A DNA stretch of 64,000 nt from Robiginitomaculum sp. (GTDB lineage Bacteria; Pseudomonadota; Alphaproteobacteria; Caulobacterales; Maricaulaceae): NCBI GenBank assembly GCA_021776595.1, contig JAJFFP010000018.1, positions 1-64,000 on the forward strand. Reading direction: 5' to 3'. Positions 1-7,959 of the stretch are shown here, piece after piece. The notes below the pieces were generated by a model. The model made no database searches. It was given only the letters and a program-made list of their open reading frames with translations, and had not been told where the DNA came from. Positions within the stretch are counted from its first letter, which is position 1, and each line of letters begins with the position of its first letter. Position numbers and translations under genes: made by a program.

Positions 1-1
1 T

Positions 2-283
2 GCGGTTTACAAGGCATTCAAATCTGCCACTAAAGCGGCGCGGGAAACCGGATCACTCATGCCGCCAAAACATATATTGAATGCACCAACCCGGATGATG
101 AAGGATCAGGGCTATGGCAAGGGCTATGCCTATGACCATGATGCGCCAGAGGGTTTTTCCGGGCAAAATTATTTCCCGGATGAAATGGACCGGGCCGAGT
201 TTTATCAACCCTCCGGTCGCGGCTATGAAAAAGCAGTGGCCGAGCGTTTGGCCAAATGGCGGAAATTGCGCGGCAAAAACTAA
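2..283 (+). CDS. rarA: Replication-associated recombination protein A, C-terminal fragment
   Basis: An open frame runs from the window edge to the TAA at 281-283 and gives 93 residues with no internal start needed. The segment contains GSLMPPKHILNAP, GYGKGYAYDHDAP and FYQPSGRGYEKAVAERL. These match the conserved C-terminal MgsA/RarA region of the AAA+ ATPases related to the clamp loader. RarA acts at stalled replication forks. The ATPase core lies upstream of the window. A start at the ATG at 59 would remove conserved residues just before it, so this is the truncated end of a long gene. The gene is convergent with the DPP-IV peptidase across a repeat-filled gap. Confidence 0.88.
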   Translation, partial: AVYKAFKSATKAARETGSLMPPKHILNAPTRMMKDQGYGKGYAYDHDAPEGFSGQNYFPDEMDRAEFYQPSGRGYEKAVAERLAKWRKLRGKN

Positions 284-310
284 CCTCGACAGCATCTTGT
301 TTTATTGCAT

Positions 311-391
311 TGTCATGCCCCGGTTTATCGGGGGTATTCAGTGCGGTTTTGGTGCAGACTCTGGATTACCGGGACAGGCCCGGTAATGACA
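311..391. repeat. Palindromic interspersed repeat, CCGGG/CCCGG type
   Basis: The left arm starts TGTCATGCCCCGG and the right arm ends CCCGGTAATGACA. The arms are imperfect inverted copies about 30 bp long, and each can form its own smaller hairpin. The TGTCATGCCC...TAATGACA layout resembles short palindromic repeats common in alphaproteobacterial intergenic DNA. Sequence type is by eye; copy number in the genome is unknown. Confidence 0.6.
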
Positions 392-403
392 GCCTGTCGA
401 AGG

Positions 404-453
404 ATGGAGGGCAACTTGCCGGTAATATACCCTGCAAGTGCGCCTGTAGGACA
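404..453 (+). repeat. Two-module dispersed repeat, copy A, 50-bp module
   Basis: This stretch matches the reverse complement of 18237-18286 at about 43 of 50 positions by hand count. It lies upstream of the longer module at 594-742. The same order is kept in the second copy, so both modules appear to belong to one compound element. The core is CCGGTAATATACCCTGCAAG. Confidence 0.75.
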
Positions 454-476
454 AGTTTTGTCTGTCCCCCATCCTC

Positions 477-565
477 GTCATCCTCCGGCTTGACCGGAGG
501 ACCCATACTGACTTTTAGTTAAATTGCACTGCCTTATAGACCCTCCGGTCAAGCCGTAGGGTGAC
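477..565. repeat. Inverted-arm repeat with CCTCCGG hairpins
   Basis: The arms at 477-502 and 540-565 are near-perfect inverted copies. The left arm also forms a local hairpin, CCTCCGG/CCGGAGG. The GTCATCCTCCGGCTTGACCG type is a familiar short repeat of alphaproteobacterial intergenic DNA. It sits between the two modules of repeat copy A and is absent from copy B, so it may be a later insertion. Confidence 0.6.
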
Positions 566-593
566 GAAGGGCGGTGTTTGTGATTGTGAATAT

Positions 594-742
594 GTTATCC
601 CGTGCATAGACCTCAATGGTCACACCAAGGGGTAGGGAGTGCCCCTTAATGACCCTCACACTGACCCTCAAATACCCCTTAATTGACCCTTATTACCCTT
701 TTCGGACCCCTTAAATGAGGCTTGTTACCCCTTAATGACCCT
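594..742 (+). repeat. Two-module dispersed repeat, copy A, GACCCT module
   Basis: This 149-bp module pairs with 17902-18050, which is inverted and also 149 bp. The first 18 bases (GTTATCCCGTGCATAGAC) are identical, the next 30 differ, and the last 101 match at about 90 positions without gaps. The conserved part is built from GACCCT units with TTAA spacers, such as CCCCTTAATGACCCT. A short hairpin, AAGGGG/CCCCTT, can form across the variable part of this copy. No coding potential is seen. Confidence 0.85.
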
Positions 743-815
743 GTGTTTTTTAGGGGTTACCCGTAATTATCCCCGCCTACGCAAAGCAGGCTATAATCGT
801 GCCATTTGAAACCAG

Positions 816-3071
816 CTATTCCTTCAAATGACGGTTAAAGAAGGAAAAGAACGTATGCAGCAGGTGTTTGCGTTGAGCTTTTCCACGAACGCCATGACGT
901 TGCCCCGGATAGGTCATCATTTCAAAGGGCAGGTCTTTGGCCTGCAAAGCCGCATAAACCTGTGTAGAGTTTGAAAAGATAACATTATCATCAGCCATGC
1001 CGTGGATCATCAAAAGCGGCGATCGCAGGTCATCCAGATACGTCATGACCGAACCATTTTTGTATCCCAGTGCATTGTTTTGCGGGGTGCCCATAAACCG
1101 CTCGGTATAATGGGTATCATAAAGTGACCAGTCTGATACCGGGGCGCCGGCAATCGAGGCGGCAAAAGGTTCGGGGGCGCGCAAAGTAAGCATTAACGTC
1201 ATATAACCGCCATAACTCCAGCCATGCAGGCCGACCCGCTTGGGATCAACATAGGGCAGGGCGCGGACAAATTTCAGGCCTTGAAGCTGGTCTTCGACCT
1301 CGACTCCGGCCATGGCGTGATAAATCGCATCTTCGAATGCTTTGCCACGATTGTTGGAGCCGCGATTGTCCAGGCGAAAATAAACATACCCTGCCTGGGG
1401 ATAGAGCTGATCGCCCGCGCCGCGCCAGGCCCGGCGCACCAGATGGGTGCCGGGTCCGCCATAAACATTGATAATCGCCGGATATTGTTTGGACGGATCA
1501 AAATTAGCCGGTTTATAAAGCTGATAATATAAATCCGTGCCGTCACTGGCTTTGATGGTGCCAAATTCCGGGGTGATGTGGTCGCTAAGGTATGGAAAAT
1601 ACGGATGTCCTTCAGCCAGCTTGTTTTCTTCTATCCAGGAAAGCCGTTTTGCCTTGAGGTTATAAAGCCCGGTTTGCGGCGGTGTGTCGGGATCAGAATA
1701 GCGGCCAATATAGCGCCGGGCGTTCTTGGCCATGGTTATACCCCAGGTACCACCATCGGGGGTGATTTGGCGAATTTTGGCGTTTTTCTTGTTGATATAG
1801 CTGGTAACAAAAAGATGCGATTCCAGCGGGGTTTTGCGCCAACCGGTAAAATAAACCAGGCCACGTTTTTCATCGATACCGGCAATGGCGCTTACTGGCC
1901 AGTTGCCTTTGGTGATCTGGCGGATCAATTGCCCATTATTGGCATAAAGATAAATATGGCGAAAACCACTTCGCTCAGACGTCCATAAAAAGGCTTTACG
2001 TCTTTTCAGGCTGTGAAAGTCCCTGGAAAGGTTGATCCAGGTTTTGGCAGTTTCGCTCAGCACGGTGCTGGTATTGCCGCTATCGGGGTCAGCGCGCAGC
2101 AGGTCGAGTTTGTTCTGTGCACGATTTTGCCGCTGCACCAGCACAGTGTCACTTTGCGCATCCCAATGAACGCGGGCGAGGTAAATATCAGGATCGTCAC
2201 CAAGATCGATGGTGATATTCCCGCCTTCTTTCAAATCCTTCACCAGAAGTTTGAAGGTAACATTGTTCATGCCGGCGCGTGGGTAGCGCTGGGGCACGAT
2301 GCGTGCGGATTTAGCCCCGATTTCCATGCGGTTGATAATTTCAACCGGGCTTTCATCCACTCGCTCAAAGGCGATATAGCGCTCGTCCGGCGACCACCAG
2401 TATCCGGTGCTGCGGCTCATTTCCTCCTGGGCGACAAACTCGGCCATGCCATTGGAGATAACACCGCCACCATCAGTGGTTATGGCGCGCTCCTGACCTC
2501 TAGTCAGGTCATAAACATATAGATTGCGATCGCGGATATAGGAAACCCAATTGCCTTTGGGGGAAAAGCGGGCATCGGTTTCAAAAGCGGGGGTTTTGGT
2601 AATGCGGCGTACCTGACCGCCGGGAATGCTGACCGTATATACATCCCCGTCAAGCGGCACGAGGATGGCTTTACCCTGCTCATCCCAGCTATAATTGACA
2701 ATGCCGTGCGCGCGGATGCGCTGGCGCTCGCGGCGACCTTTTTCTTCCTCGGATAGTTCCACCTCATCTGGTGACAACACTTTGGAATCAACCAGCAATT
2801 TTGCAACGCCGCCATTGGCAGGCATGAACCATAAGTCCTGTTGCAGATAGTCACTTTGCTTGCCGCGCAAAAAGGTCAACATTTTGCCATCAGGTGAAAA
2901 TTTCAGGCCTCTGGGGGTCGGCCCGGATAAAGCCGGGTCGGAATATACCCGTTCAATCGTTAGCTTTTGGTGCCGGGTTTGCGCTGTGGCATTAATGGAA
3001 ATGCCGGTTAAGGCGAGCATTAATGCCCAGAGCGACAGGAGGGGGGGTATTCTGGCAATGGAAAAATTCAT
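816..3071 (-). CDS. Dipeptidyl-peptidase IV family serine peptidase (S9B)
   Basis: The 751-residue protein has an N-terminal signal peptide (hydrophobic core at about residues 9-30, ending near ATAQT). This is followed by a DPP-IV-type beta-propeller and a C-terminal alpha/beta-hydrolase domain. The nucleophile is Ser619 in GWSYGGYM. The Asp is at about 694 in HGMADDN and the His at about 726 in GQRHG. Such enzymes cleave X-Pro dipeptides from peptide N termini, probably in the periplasm here. The start has a GGAA ribosome site about 9 bases upstream. It is transcribed away from the tRNA gene at 3254. A second, different S9 peptidase lies at the window's right edge. Confidence 0.92.
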   Translation of the reverse strand: MNFSIARIPPLLSLWALMLALTGISINATAQTRHQKLTIERVYSDPALSGPTPRGLKFSPDGKMLTFLRGKQSDYLQQDLWFMPANGGVAKLLVDSKVLSPDEVELSEEEKGRRERQRIRAHGIVNYSWDEQGKAILVPLDGDVYTVSIPGGQVRRITKTPAFETDARFSPKGNWVSYIRDRNLYVYDLTRGQERAITTDGGGVISNGMAEFVAQEEMSRSTGYWWSPDERYIAFERVDESPVEIINRMEIGAKSARIVPQRYPRAGMNNVTFKLLVKDLKEGGNITIDLGDDPDIYLARVHWDAQSDTVLVQRQNRAQNKLDLLRADPDSGNTSTVLSETAKTWINLSRDFHSLKRRKAFLWTSERSGFRHIYLYANNGQLIRQITKGNWPVSAIAGIDEKRGLVYFTGWRKTPLESHLFVTSYINKKNAKIRQITPDGGTWGITMAKNARRYIGRYSDPDTPPQTGLYNLKAKRLSWIEENKLAEGHPYFPYLSDHITPEFGTIKASDGTDLYYQLYKPANFDPSKQYPAIINVYGGPGTHLVRRAWRGAGDQLYPQAGYVYFRLDNRGSNNRGKAFEDAIYHAMAGVEVEDQLQGLKFVRALPYVDPKRVGLHGWSYGGYMTLMLTLRAPEPFAASIAGAPVSDWSLYDTHYTERFMGTPQNNALGYKNGSVMTYLDDLRSPLLMIHGMADDNVIFSNSTQVYAALQAKDLPFEMMTYPGQRHGVRGKAQRKHLLHTFFSFFNRHLKE

Positions 3072-3253
3072 TGTTGGGGTTTCCTTACTACGCCTGTTTG
3101 CTCCTGGATGGCATCAAAGCGTTTCTCTTATAGGCGAAATTGACGAAAAGGGAAAGTTACAAATTAGTGTAGTGAGAAGATTGAAAAAGACCTGTAACAG
3201 GCCTCTTCCCTGCACCGTCCTGTCGGGCTATAGACCGCCTTCTGACCATGTGG

Positions 3254-3330
3254 GGGCCTGTAGCTCAGTTGGTTAGAGCCGGCCGCTCATAACGGTCTGG
3301 TCGTAGGTTCGAGTCCTACCGGGCCCACCA
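3254..3330 (+). tRNA. tRNA with CAT anticodon, probably Ile2
   Basis: The 77-nt cloverleaf has acceptor arms GGGCCTG/CGGGCCC, D-stem GCTC/GAGC, anticodon loop CTCATAA, T-loop GGTTCGAGTCC and an encoded CCA end. The anticodon is CAT, so it is tRNA-Ile2 (lysidine-modified) or elongator Met. The body looks more like Ile2 than the alphaproteobacterial elongator tRNA-Met I recall. It is not initiator-like, since the first base pair is normal. A 51-bp repeat starts within its CCA end. Confidence 0.9.
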
Positions 3331-3376
3331 TTTTCCTTGCGCTATCGCGATGCTGACGCTCGCTATATGAGCGCGG
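3326..3376 (+). repeat. tRNA 3'-end-associated repeat, copy 1
   Basis: The unit begins with the CACCA of the tRNA and runs through TTGCGCTATCGCGATGCTGA to a GCGCGG end. It differs from the reverse complement of 48964-49014 at only about 3 positions over some 50 bases. It contains the palindrome ATCGCGAT and GCGCT/AGCGC ends that could pair in the tRNA trailer. Confidence 0.85.
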
Positions 3377-3441
3377 ATTGCGGTTCGATATTGTATCTGG
3401 AAATTTCATTATTTCATCGAAAATCGTGAAATATCATTGGC

Positions 3442-5028
3442 TTATTCAGGCTCTATGCCTTCGGCAAGAAGAGCTTGTTTGAGCCGCTCTATAGCCTCGC
3501 CATATCTTTTCCAGCGGCCAATGGATGAAGAATAAAGTGGTTGGCGCACTTGCACGGCGCTGGCGGTGGCCACGGGAGCCTGGTTTTGATGAAAGTCCAG
3601 GCAGGCCTCTTCCCAAGGCAGGTTACAGAAATTGATCAGGCGTCTGGTTTGAGTTTCCTGCTCAAAAATGATGTCTTCATAGTTGATTTGCATAAAGCGG
3701 TTTGCTGGAAGGATGGTTTGCCAATGGGCCATAAGGCGAGCAAAATGCGCATAATAGTGTGCCGTATCTTCAAGGCTGTAAGCGTAATTATAATAGGAAT
3801 AGCTGGTGCGAAATAATTGCCGAAAATTACTAAGACAGGCATCCATCGCCCCACGACGCAAACAGATGATACGTGCGTTGGGTATGGCCGCCAAAATGAG
3901 CGGAACATAGAAAAAATTAAGCGGCATTTTATCAACAAATAATGGTGAATTTTTATGTAATCGGGAAGTGGACTGCAGATAGGTTTTTCCTATGGCCGAT
4001 AAATCTATTTCAGGAACCTTGGCAAAGGTTTCAGGGTCCATCACAAAACGAGAAGGGGTGGCCGCCGTTTTTTTGAGGATCATGGCAAACTCAGTAAGCT
4101 CACCAACGGATTTCACCTGACTGTGTGAAGATAAAATTCGGTCCACAAGGGTAGTGCCGGTGCGCGGCATACCAACAACAAATACCGGGGCAGGGGTGGT
4201 GGTTGTCGGGGCTTCAGCAATTTGAAGTTCGGGCAGAGCCTTGGCCGCTGCGAAAAGTTTTTTATCAAATGCCCGGTCATAATTCAGGGTCTTGCGTTTA
4301 TCAGACTTGGCCGCAATAAGCCACTCAAGAGATTGTTTACATTCACTAATATCTTCACAGGATTTTGCAATTGCATGGCCAAGATACAATTTTCCATCAG
4401 GATCATTGCATTGGTTGAACTGCTCTTGCATGGCCGTAATCAGGTTGTTGTCACTGGATTGTTTCTGGAGGGAAACCAGTGAGGAATAGGCTTTATATAA
4501 ATCCGGTGCCAATGCCAGGCAGGTCAGATAAGCACGTTCTGCAGATTTGAAATCGCCGGAAAATTGCAAGGCAGAGCCAAGATTATAGTGATAATTTGCA
4601 TGGTTCGGGGTCTTGGACACTGCCTTTTGAAAAAACGGAACCGCGTCTTTATGCCGGCCAATTCGGGCCAGAACAACGCCTATGGTATCCAGAGTTAAGG
4701 CATCCTTCGGGCCACATTGTGCAGCCTTGTCTGCCGCCTCTGAGGCATCTTGAGAACGATTGATGGCGGTCAGGCATTTTGCCCGCTGGGCATGGTATCG
4801 TGCCTCATTGGAGTTGCCGGCAATCGCACGTTCAAAAAGCTCAACAGCTTTTGCGAAATTTTGGTGATCTGCTGTTAAAACACCAAGCAGATAATATGGT
4901 TTCGGGTGGTTAGGGTCATGTTTAATGGCTTCAATGCAGAGTTGGTGACACTGCTGATAGCGTCTGGCCGCCAGATGCTGCTCTGCGATTTGCAATATCG
5001 CATCAGGGTTTTGGAATTCCAAAGTCAA
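3442..5028 (-). CDS. TPR-containing sulfotransferase
   Basis: The protein has 528 residues. Residues about 7-190 are tetratricopeptide repeats. A PAPS-dependent sulfotransferase domain follows, with the phosphosulfate loop GMPRTGTTL at 286-294 and a downstream ICLRRGAMDACLSNFRQ segment typical of the 3'-phosphate site. Such proteins transfer sulfate from PAPS to a protein or small-molecule acceptor; the acceptor is unknown here. There is no signal peptide, so it is probably cytoplasmic. The start is TTG, supported by an AAGGAAG site 5 bases upstream. It lies downstream of the TonB receptor on the same strand, but a terminator at 5064-5101 separates them. Confidence 0.85.
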   Translation of the reverse strand: MTLEFQNPDAILQIAEQHLAARRYQQCHQLCIEAIKHDPNHPKPYYLLGVLTADHQNFAKAVELFERAIAGNSNEARYHAQRAKCLTAINRSQDASEAADKAAQCGPKDALTLDTIGVVLARIGRHKDAVPFFQKAVSKTPNHANYHYNLGSALQFSGDFKSAERAYLTCLALAPDLYKAYSSLVSLQKQSSDNNLITAMQEQFNQCNDPDGKLYLGHAIAKSCEDISECKQSLEWLIAAKSDKRKTLNYDRAFDKKLFAAAKALPELQIAEAPTTTTPAPVFVVGMPRTGTTLVDRILSSHSQVKSVGELTEFAMILKKTAATPSRFVMDPETFAKVPEIDLSAIGKTYLQSTSRLHKNSPLFVDKMPLNFFYVPLILAAIPNARIICLRRGAMDACLSNFRQLFRTSYSYYNYAYSLEDTAHYYAHFARLMAHWQTILPANRFMQINYEDIIFEQETQTRRLINFCNLPWEEACLDFHQNQAPVATASAVQVRQPLYSSSIGRWKRYGEAIERLKQALLAEGIEPE

Positions 5029-5063
5029 TACAGCTTCCTTATTGGCGCGTCGTTACACCCTAA

Positions 5064-5101
5064 AGAAAAAGGCACCCCGCAGTCAAAACCCGCAGGGTGC
5101 C
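5064..5101 (-). terminator. Rho-independent terminator of the TonB receptor gene
   Basis: Read on the minus strand, GGCACCC pairs with GGGTGCC. A mismatch and further G-C pairs extend the stem, and it is followed by TTTTTCTTT. It lies 38 bases past the receptor stop codon. Confidence 0.85.
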
Positions 5102-5138
5102 TTGTGTTCATTAAACGCAGCCTAAGCTGAGGTCCCGT

Positions 5139-7622
5139 TTAGTTAAAGCGATACCTCAACCGCAGACCAAGTGTGCGTGGTGGCAGAACATTCACACGGA
5201 ATGTGCGCACATTGGATCCACTGATGGTCTGGTTGAATAATTTGGTGCCAACAACACTCGATTCCGAGAAATCATTAAACAGGTTTTCAACATAGGCCGT
5301 CAGAGACCATTGGTCGGCATTATAGCCGATGGAGGCATTGACACGTCCATAGCTTGGCAATGTGAGGCTGCTGCCCCGACCACCGGTGCGTGAGAGGACC
5401 TTGCCCTGCCAGGAATAACCGATATTGGAGATCAGCGACGCGCCGTTGCTAAGGGGGCTTTCAAGACTGCCAAAAATCGAGAATTGAGACTTGGGAGAAC
5501 CAGGTAAACGGTCGCCCTTTTTACCGTCTTCAAATGCAGTGCCAAAGCCCGGAGGCGTTATGGTGCGCACCAATGAGAGCACATCTTCGGTCAGCTTGCT
5601 GTCCGTATAGCTGTAATTGCTGCGCATGGTGAAATAATCTGACAAACGCCAGACGCTTGACAATTCAAAGCCCTTGGAGACCGCTTTACCGGCGTTAACG
5701 GTGATCGGCAGGCTGGCATTAACGGAAGCCGAAGAAACTTGCGGGTTCTTCCAGTCAATATAATACAATGAAGCATTGAAGATGAAATTGCCATCTGCAG
5801 AAGTGGTTTTGGCACCAATTTCATAGTTGGTCACCGTATCCGGGAAATATTCGCGTTCATTAATGGTCGCGATATCACCTGGATTTGGTCCGAACTGTTG
5901 TCCTGGGGTTAGACCACACTGGCCCTGAGGGCCAGGAACAAAAATGTCCGGGCAAGGGGCCAGACCATTGGAAGCGCCAATGCGGTAACCTTCGCTGACC
6001 GTAGCATAGACCATATTGCCGCTGCTGAAATTATAGGATGTGTTGAACTTGAACAAGAATCCATCAAACTTCTGGTTAAGTGCTTGGGTAAAGTTGTCAT
6101 TGATCTGATTGCGCGAGATTTGTCCTGGAAAATCCGGGCCAGTGGAAAAGAGAGGGAAAAACACCGTGGTTTGACCAGGAACAGAGTCTGCTGTGTTTAA
6201 GGTATAGTCATAATACCGGCCACCAACCGTCACCTGCCAGGCGTCAGTAATCTCATAGCCAAACTCACCAAAGAGTGCCCGTTCTTGTAATCTGGAGCGG
6301 CCAAAAGCGGCATATTCCAGATCATTCAGATCCGTCCTTAGACCAGAGAATGCGCCATAACCTGGCGTAAACTCATAGGAAAGACCGGCATTTTTATTCT
6401 GGTTATAAAATGCACCAACGATCCAGTTATACCGGTGGTCGCCTTTGGAAACGAGCCGCACTTCCTGATTGAGAAATTTGTCCTTATTGTCTTCAAACGT
6501 GAAGGCAGTAAAGGTCGGGAAGGATTCATAGCTGTATTCAAGAGTGATCAAAAGATCCGTCTGATCGCGCTGCCCAACGTCCTTGTCGGTGGCATAGCCT
6601 GTGGCCGAAGTTAGTTCGGCAAAGCCTAGATCAGCCGTAATTTCCAGCGAAAGCAATTGCGTGGTGAGCTTGTTGGGCTCGGCCACCCGTAAGGGAGATT
6701 CGTAACGACCAGTTGGCACCGTGCCGCGAATACCGGAAATAGACCGGCCACCAACATCCCGCTGCTGGTAGAAATAGGTCAATGTTGCATCAAAGCGATC
6801 ATTAGGTTGCCAGCGGGCGGCAATGCGACCGGAAACCGCTTCTTCAGAGTTGGCATCTTTAATAGGGCTGAAATTTGCTGCCCTTGCTGCTGGATCGGCA
6901 AAATTTGGATCAGGCTCGGATACGCCAATATTTTGCACAACAAATGGATAGTCAATGTATCCCCGGTCATCCTGGTAATCCAGTGAACCACGAATAGCAA
7001 AAGAATCGGAAATGGGTTTATTGAAGGTAAAGCCAGAATCGGTGCTAATGCCACTGCCGGATTTGTATGAAAACGCATCGGCGCGCACTTCCAGCATGGT
7101 GTCACTAAAGTCCGGCTTGGTCGGAATGTAACGAATCGCCCCGCCCATGGTGCCGGCACCGTAAAGTGTGCCTTGTGGCCCAAGCAAAATTTCAACGCGG
7201 TCCAAATCGTTCAACCTAAGATCGACATAAAGCGGTATTTCACCGATATAGGTGGCTACGGTACCGCCGCCATTATCGCCACCGCCAGAGATCGGGTCGG
7301 CATTCAGGCCACGCACAACAATACGGTTGCCATCACGACCACCCTGATCAGCGATGTTAATGCCTGGCACAAAATCGATCAGTTGTGAGATGTCATCAAA
7401 ACCCTGTTCCTGAATCTGGGCTTTGCCAACGGCGGCAATATTTAGTGGAATATCCTGAACGGAGGCCGCGCGGCGGGTGGCGGTAACGATGATCTCATCT
7501 TCTTTGGCATCGCTTGCGTCCTGGGCAAGAGCTGTGCCGGTAACACACAAGGCCATGGTGCCCAGCACCAGCGCGCTTGATGATGATTTCATCATGTTTT
7601 TGAGTTTGAGGTGATGTCTCAT
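5139..7622 (-). CDS. TonB-dependent outer-membrane receptor
   Basis: The 827-residue protein has a signal peptide (residues about 10-34, cleaved near ALAQD) and a TonB-box-like DEIIVTATRR segment. The plug domain has SQLIDFVPGINI, NRIVVRGLNADP and DRVEILLGPQGTLYGAGTMGGAIRY-type motifs. A long beta-barrel ends LGLRLRYRFN. The terminal residue is Asn, with the usual aromatic one place earlier. It resembles the large receptor groups of Caulobacterales, Hyphomonadales and Sphingomonadales. The ligand cannot be told from sequence; no TonB, ExbBD or siderophore genes are nearby. An AGGGA site lies about 10 bases before the ATG. Confidence 0.92.
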   Translation of the reverse strand: MRHHLKLKNMMKSSSSALVLGTMALCVTGTALAQDASDAKEDEIIVTATRRAASVQDIPLNIAAVGKAQIQEQGFDDISQLIDFVPGINIADQGGRDGNRIVVRGLNADPISGGGDNGGGTVATYIGEIPLYVDLRLNDLDRVEILLGPQGTLYGAGTMGGAIRYIPTKPDFSDTMLEVRADAFSYKSGSGISTDSGFTFNKPISDSFAIRGSLDYQDDRGYIDYPFVVQNIGVSEPDPNFADPAARAANFSPIKDANSEEAVSGRIAARWQPNDRFDATLTYFYQQRDVGGRSISGIRGTVPTGRYESPLRVAEPNKLTTQLLSLEITADLGFAELTSATGYATDKDVGQRDQTDLLITLEYSYESFPTFTAFTFEDNKDKFLNQEVRLVSKGDHRYNWIVGAFYNQNKNAGLSYEFTPGYGAFSGLRTDLNDLEYAAFGRSRLQERALFGEFGYEITDAWQVTVGGRYYDYTLNTADSVPGQTTVFFPLFSTGPDFPGQISRNQINDNFTQALNQKFDGFLFKFNTSYNFSSGNMVYATVSEGYRIGASNGLAPCPDIFVPGPQGQCGLTPGQQFGPNPGDIATINEREYFPDTVTNYEIGAKTTSADGNFIFNASLYYIDWKNPQVSSASVNASLPITVNAGKAVSKGFELSSVWRLSDYFTMRSNYSYTDSKLTEDVLSLVRTITPPGFGTAFEDGKKGDRLPGSPKSQFSIFGSLESPLSNGASLISNIGYSWQGKVLSRTGGRGSSLTLPSYGRVNASIGYNADQWSLTAYVENLFNDFSESSVVGTKLFNQTISGSNVRTFRVNVLPPRTLGLRLRYRFN

Positions 7623-7959
7623 GGTTGAGCTGTCCCTTTTTCTTCTCGGTCGGGTACCAAACTCTTTGGGCCGTCATCCGAATAATTTACCGATAAGAGC
7701 AAATCGATACCAATAATGGCTCAAAACTTTATCGATCACAAAAATTTTACCTGTAGATTGGGAGGAAAAAGCCACAGTGAGGCTTTTACGCAACAGGTTG
7801 CGCTGTAGCCTTACAGAAATTCAATGGGCGATGATCCTGTCATACAGACTTCTCGTCGCAATTGCCTGGGATTTTCGTAAAAACGTTCAGACAAATGGCA
7901 GGTTTTTAAGGTTTTATAGTCATCTTGCCACTGGTATATACAAAGAAGGGTTTCCGCGC
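7623..7959. other. Receptor upstream region, no gene
   Basis: This 337-base gap lies between the TonB receptor start and the 3' end of the GntP permease. It holds a probable terminator for the permease and AT-rich DNA with TATCGAT-containing repeats that probably includes the receptor promoter. A 64-codon plus-strand frame at 7777-7971 has no recognisable features and is not called. Confidence 0.5.
7763..7787 (-). terminator. Probable terminator downstream of the GntP permease
   Basis: On the minus strand AAAAGCC and GGCTTTT form a 7-bp stem with a 7-base loop, followed by TTCC. It lies about 170 bases past the permease stop and before the receptor start, so it could insulate the receptor. 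Confidence 0.5.

Larger units (their letters stand above)
284..815. other. Repeat-rich convergent intergenic region, no gene
   Basis: This 532-base gap lies between the 3' ends of rarA and the DPP-IV peptidase. I see no credible gene in it. It holds an 80-bp inverted-repeat element, a 90-bp inverted-arm element and one full copy of the two-module GACCCT repeat. Each is listed separately. Confidence 0.7.

Noticed and set aside
594-742. Origin of replication or plasmid iterons
   Set aside because: GACCCT units are irregularly spaced, mostly in one orientation, with no rep gene or DnaA boxes and a second copy elsewhere in the same chromosome segment.
404-742. Insertion sequence or prophage remnant
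   Set aside because: No transposase, integrase or phage-like frame was found in or near either copy, so only a non-autonomous element can be proposed.
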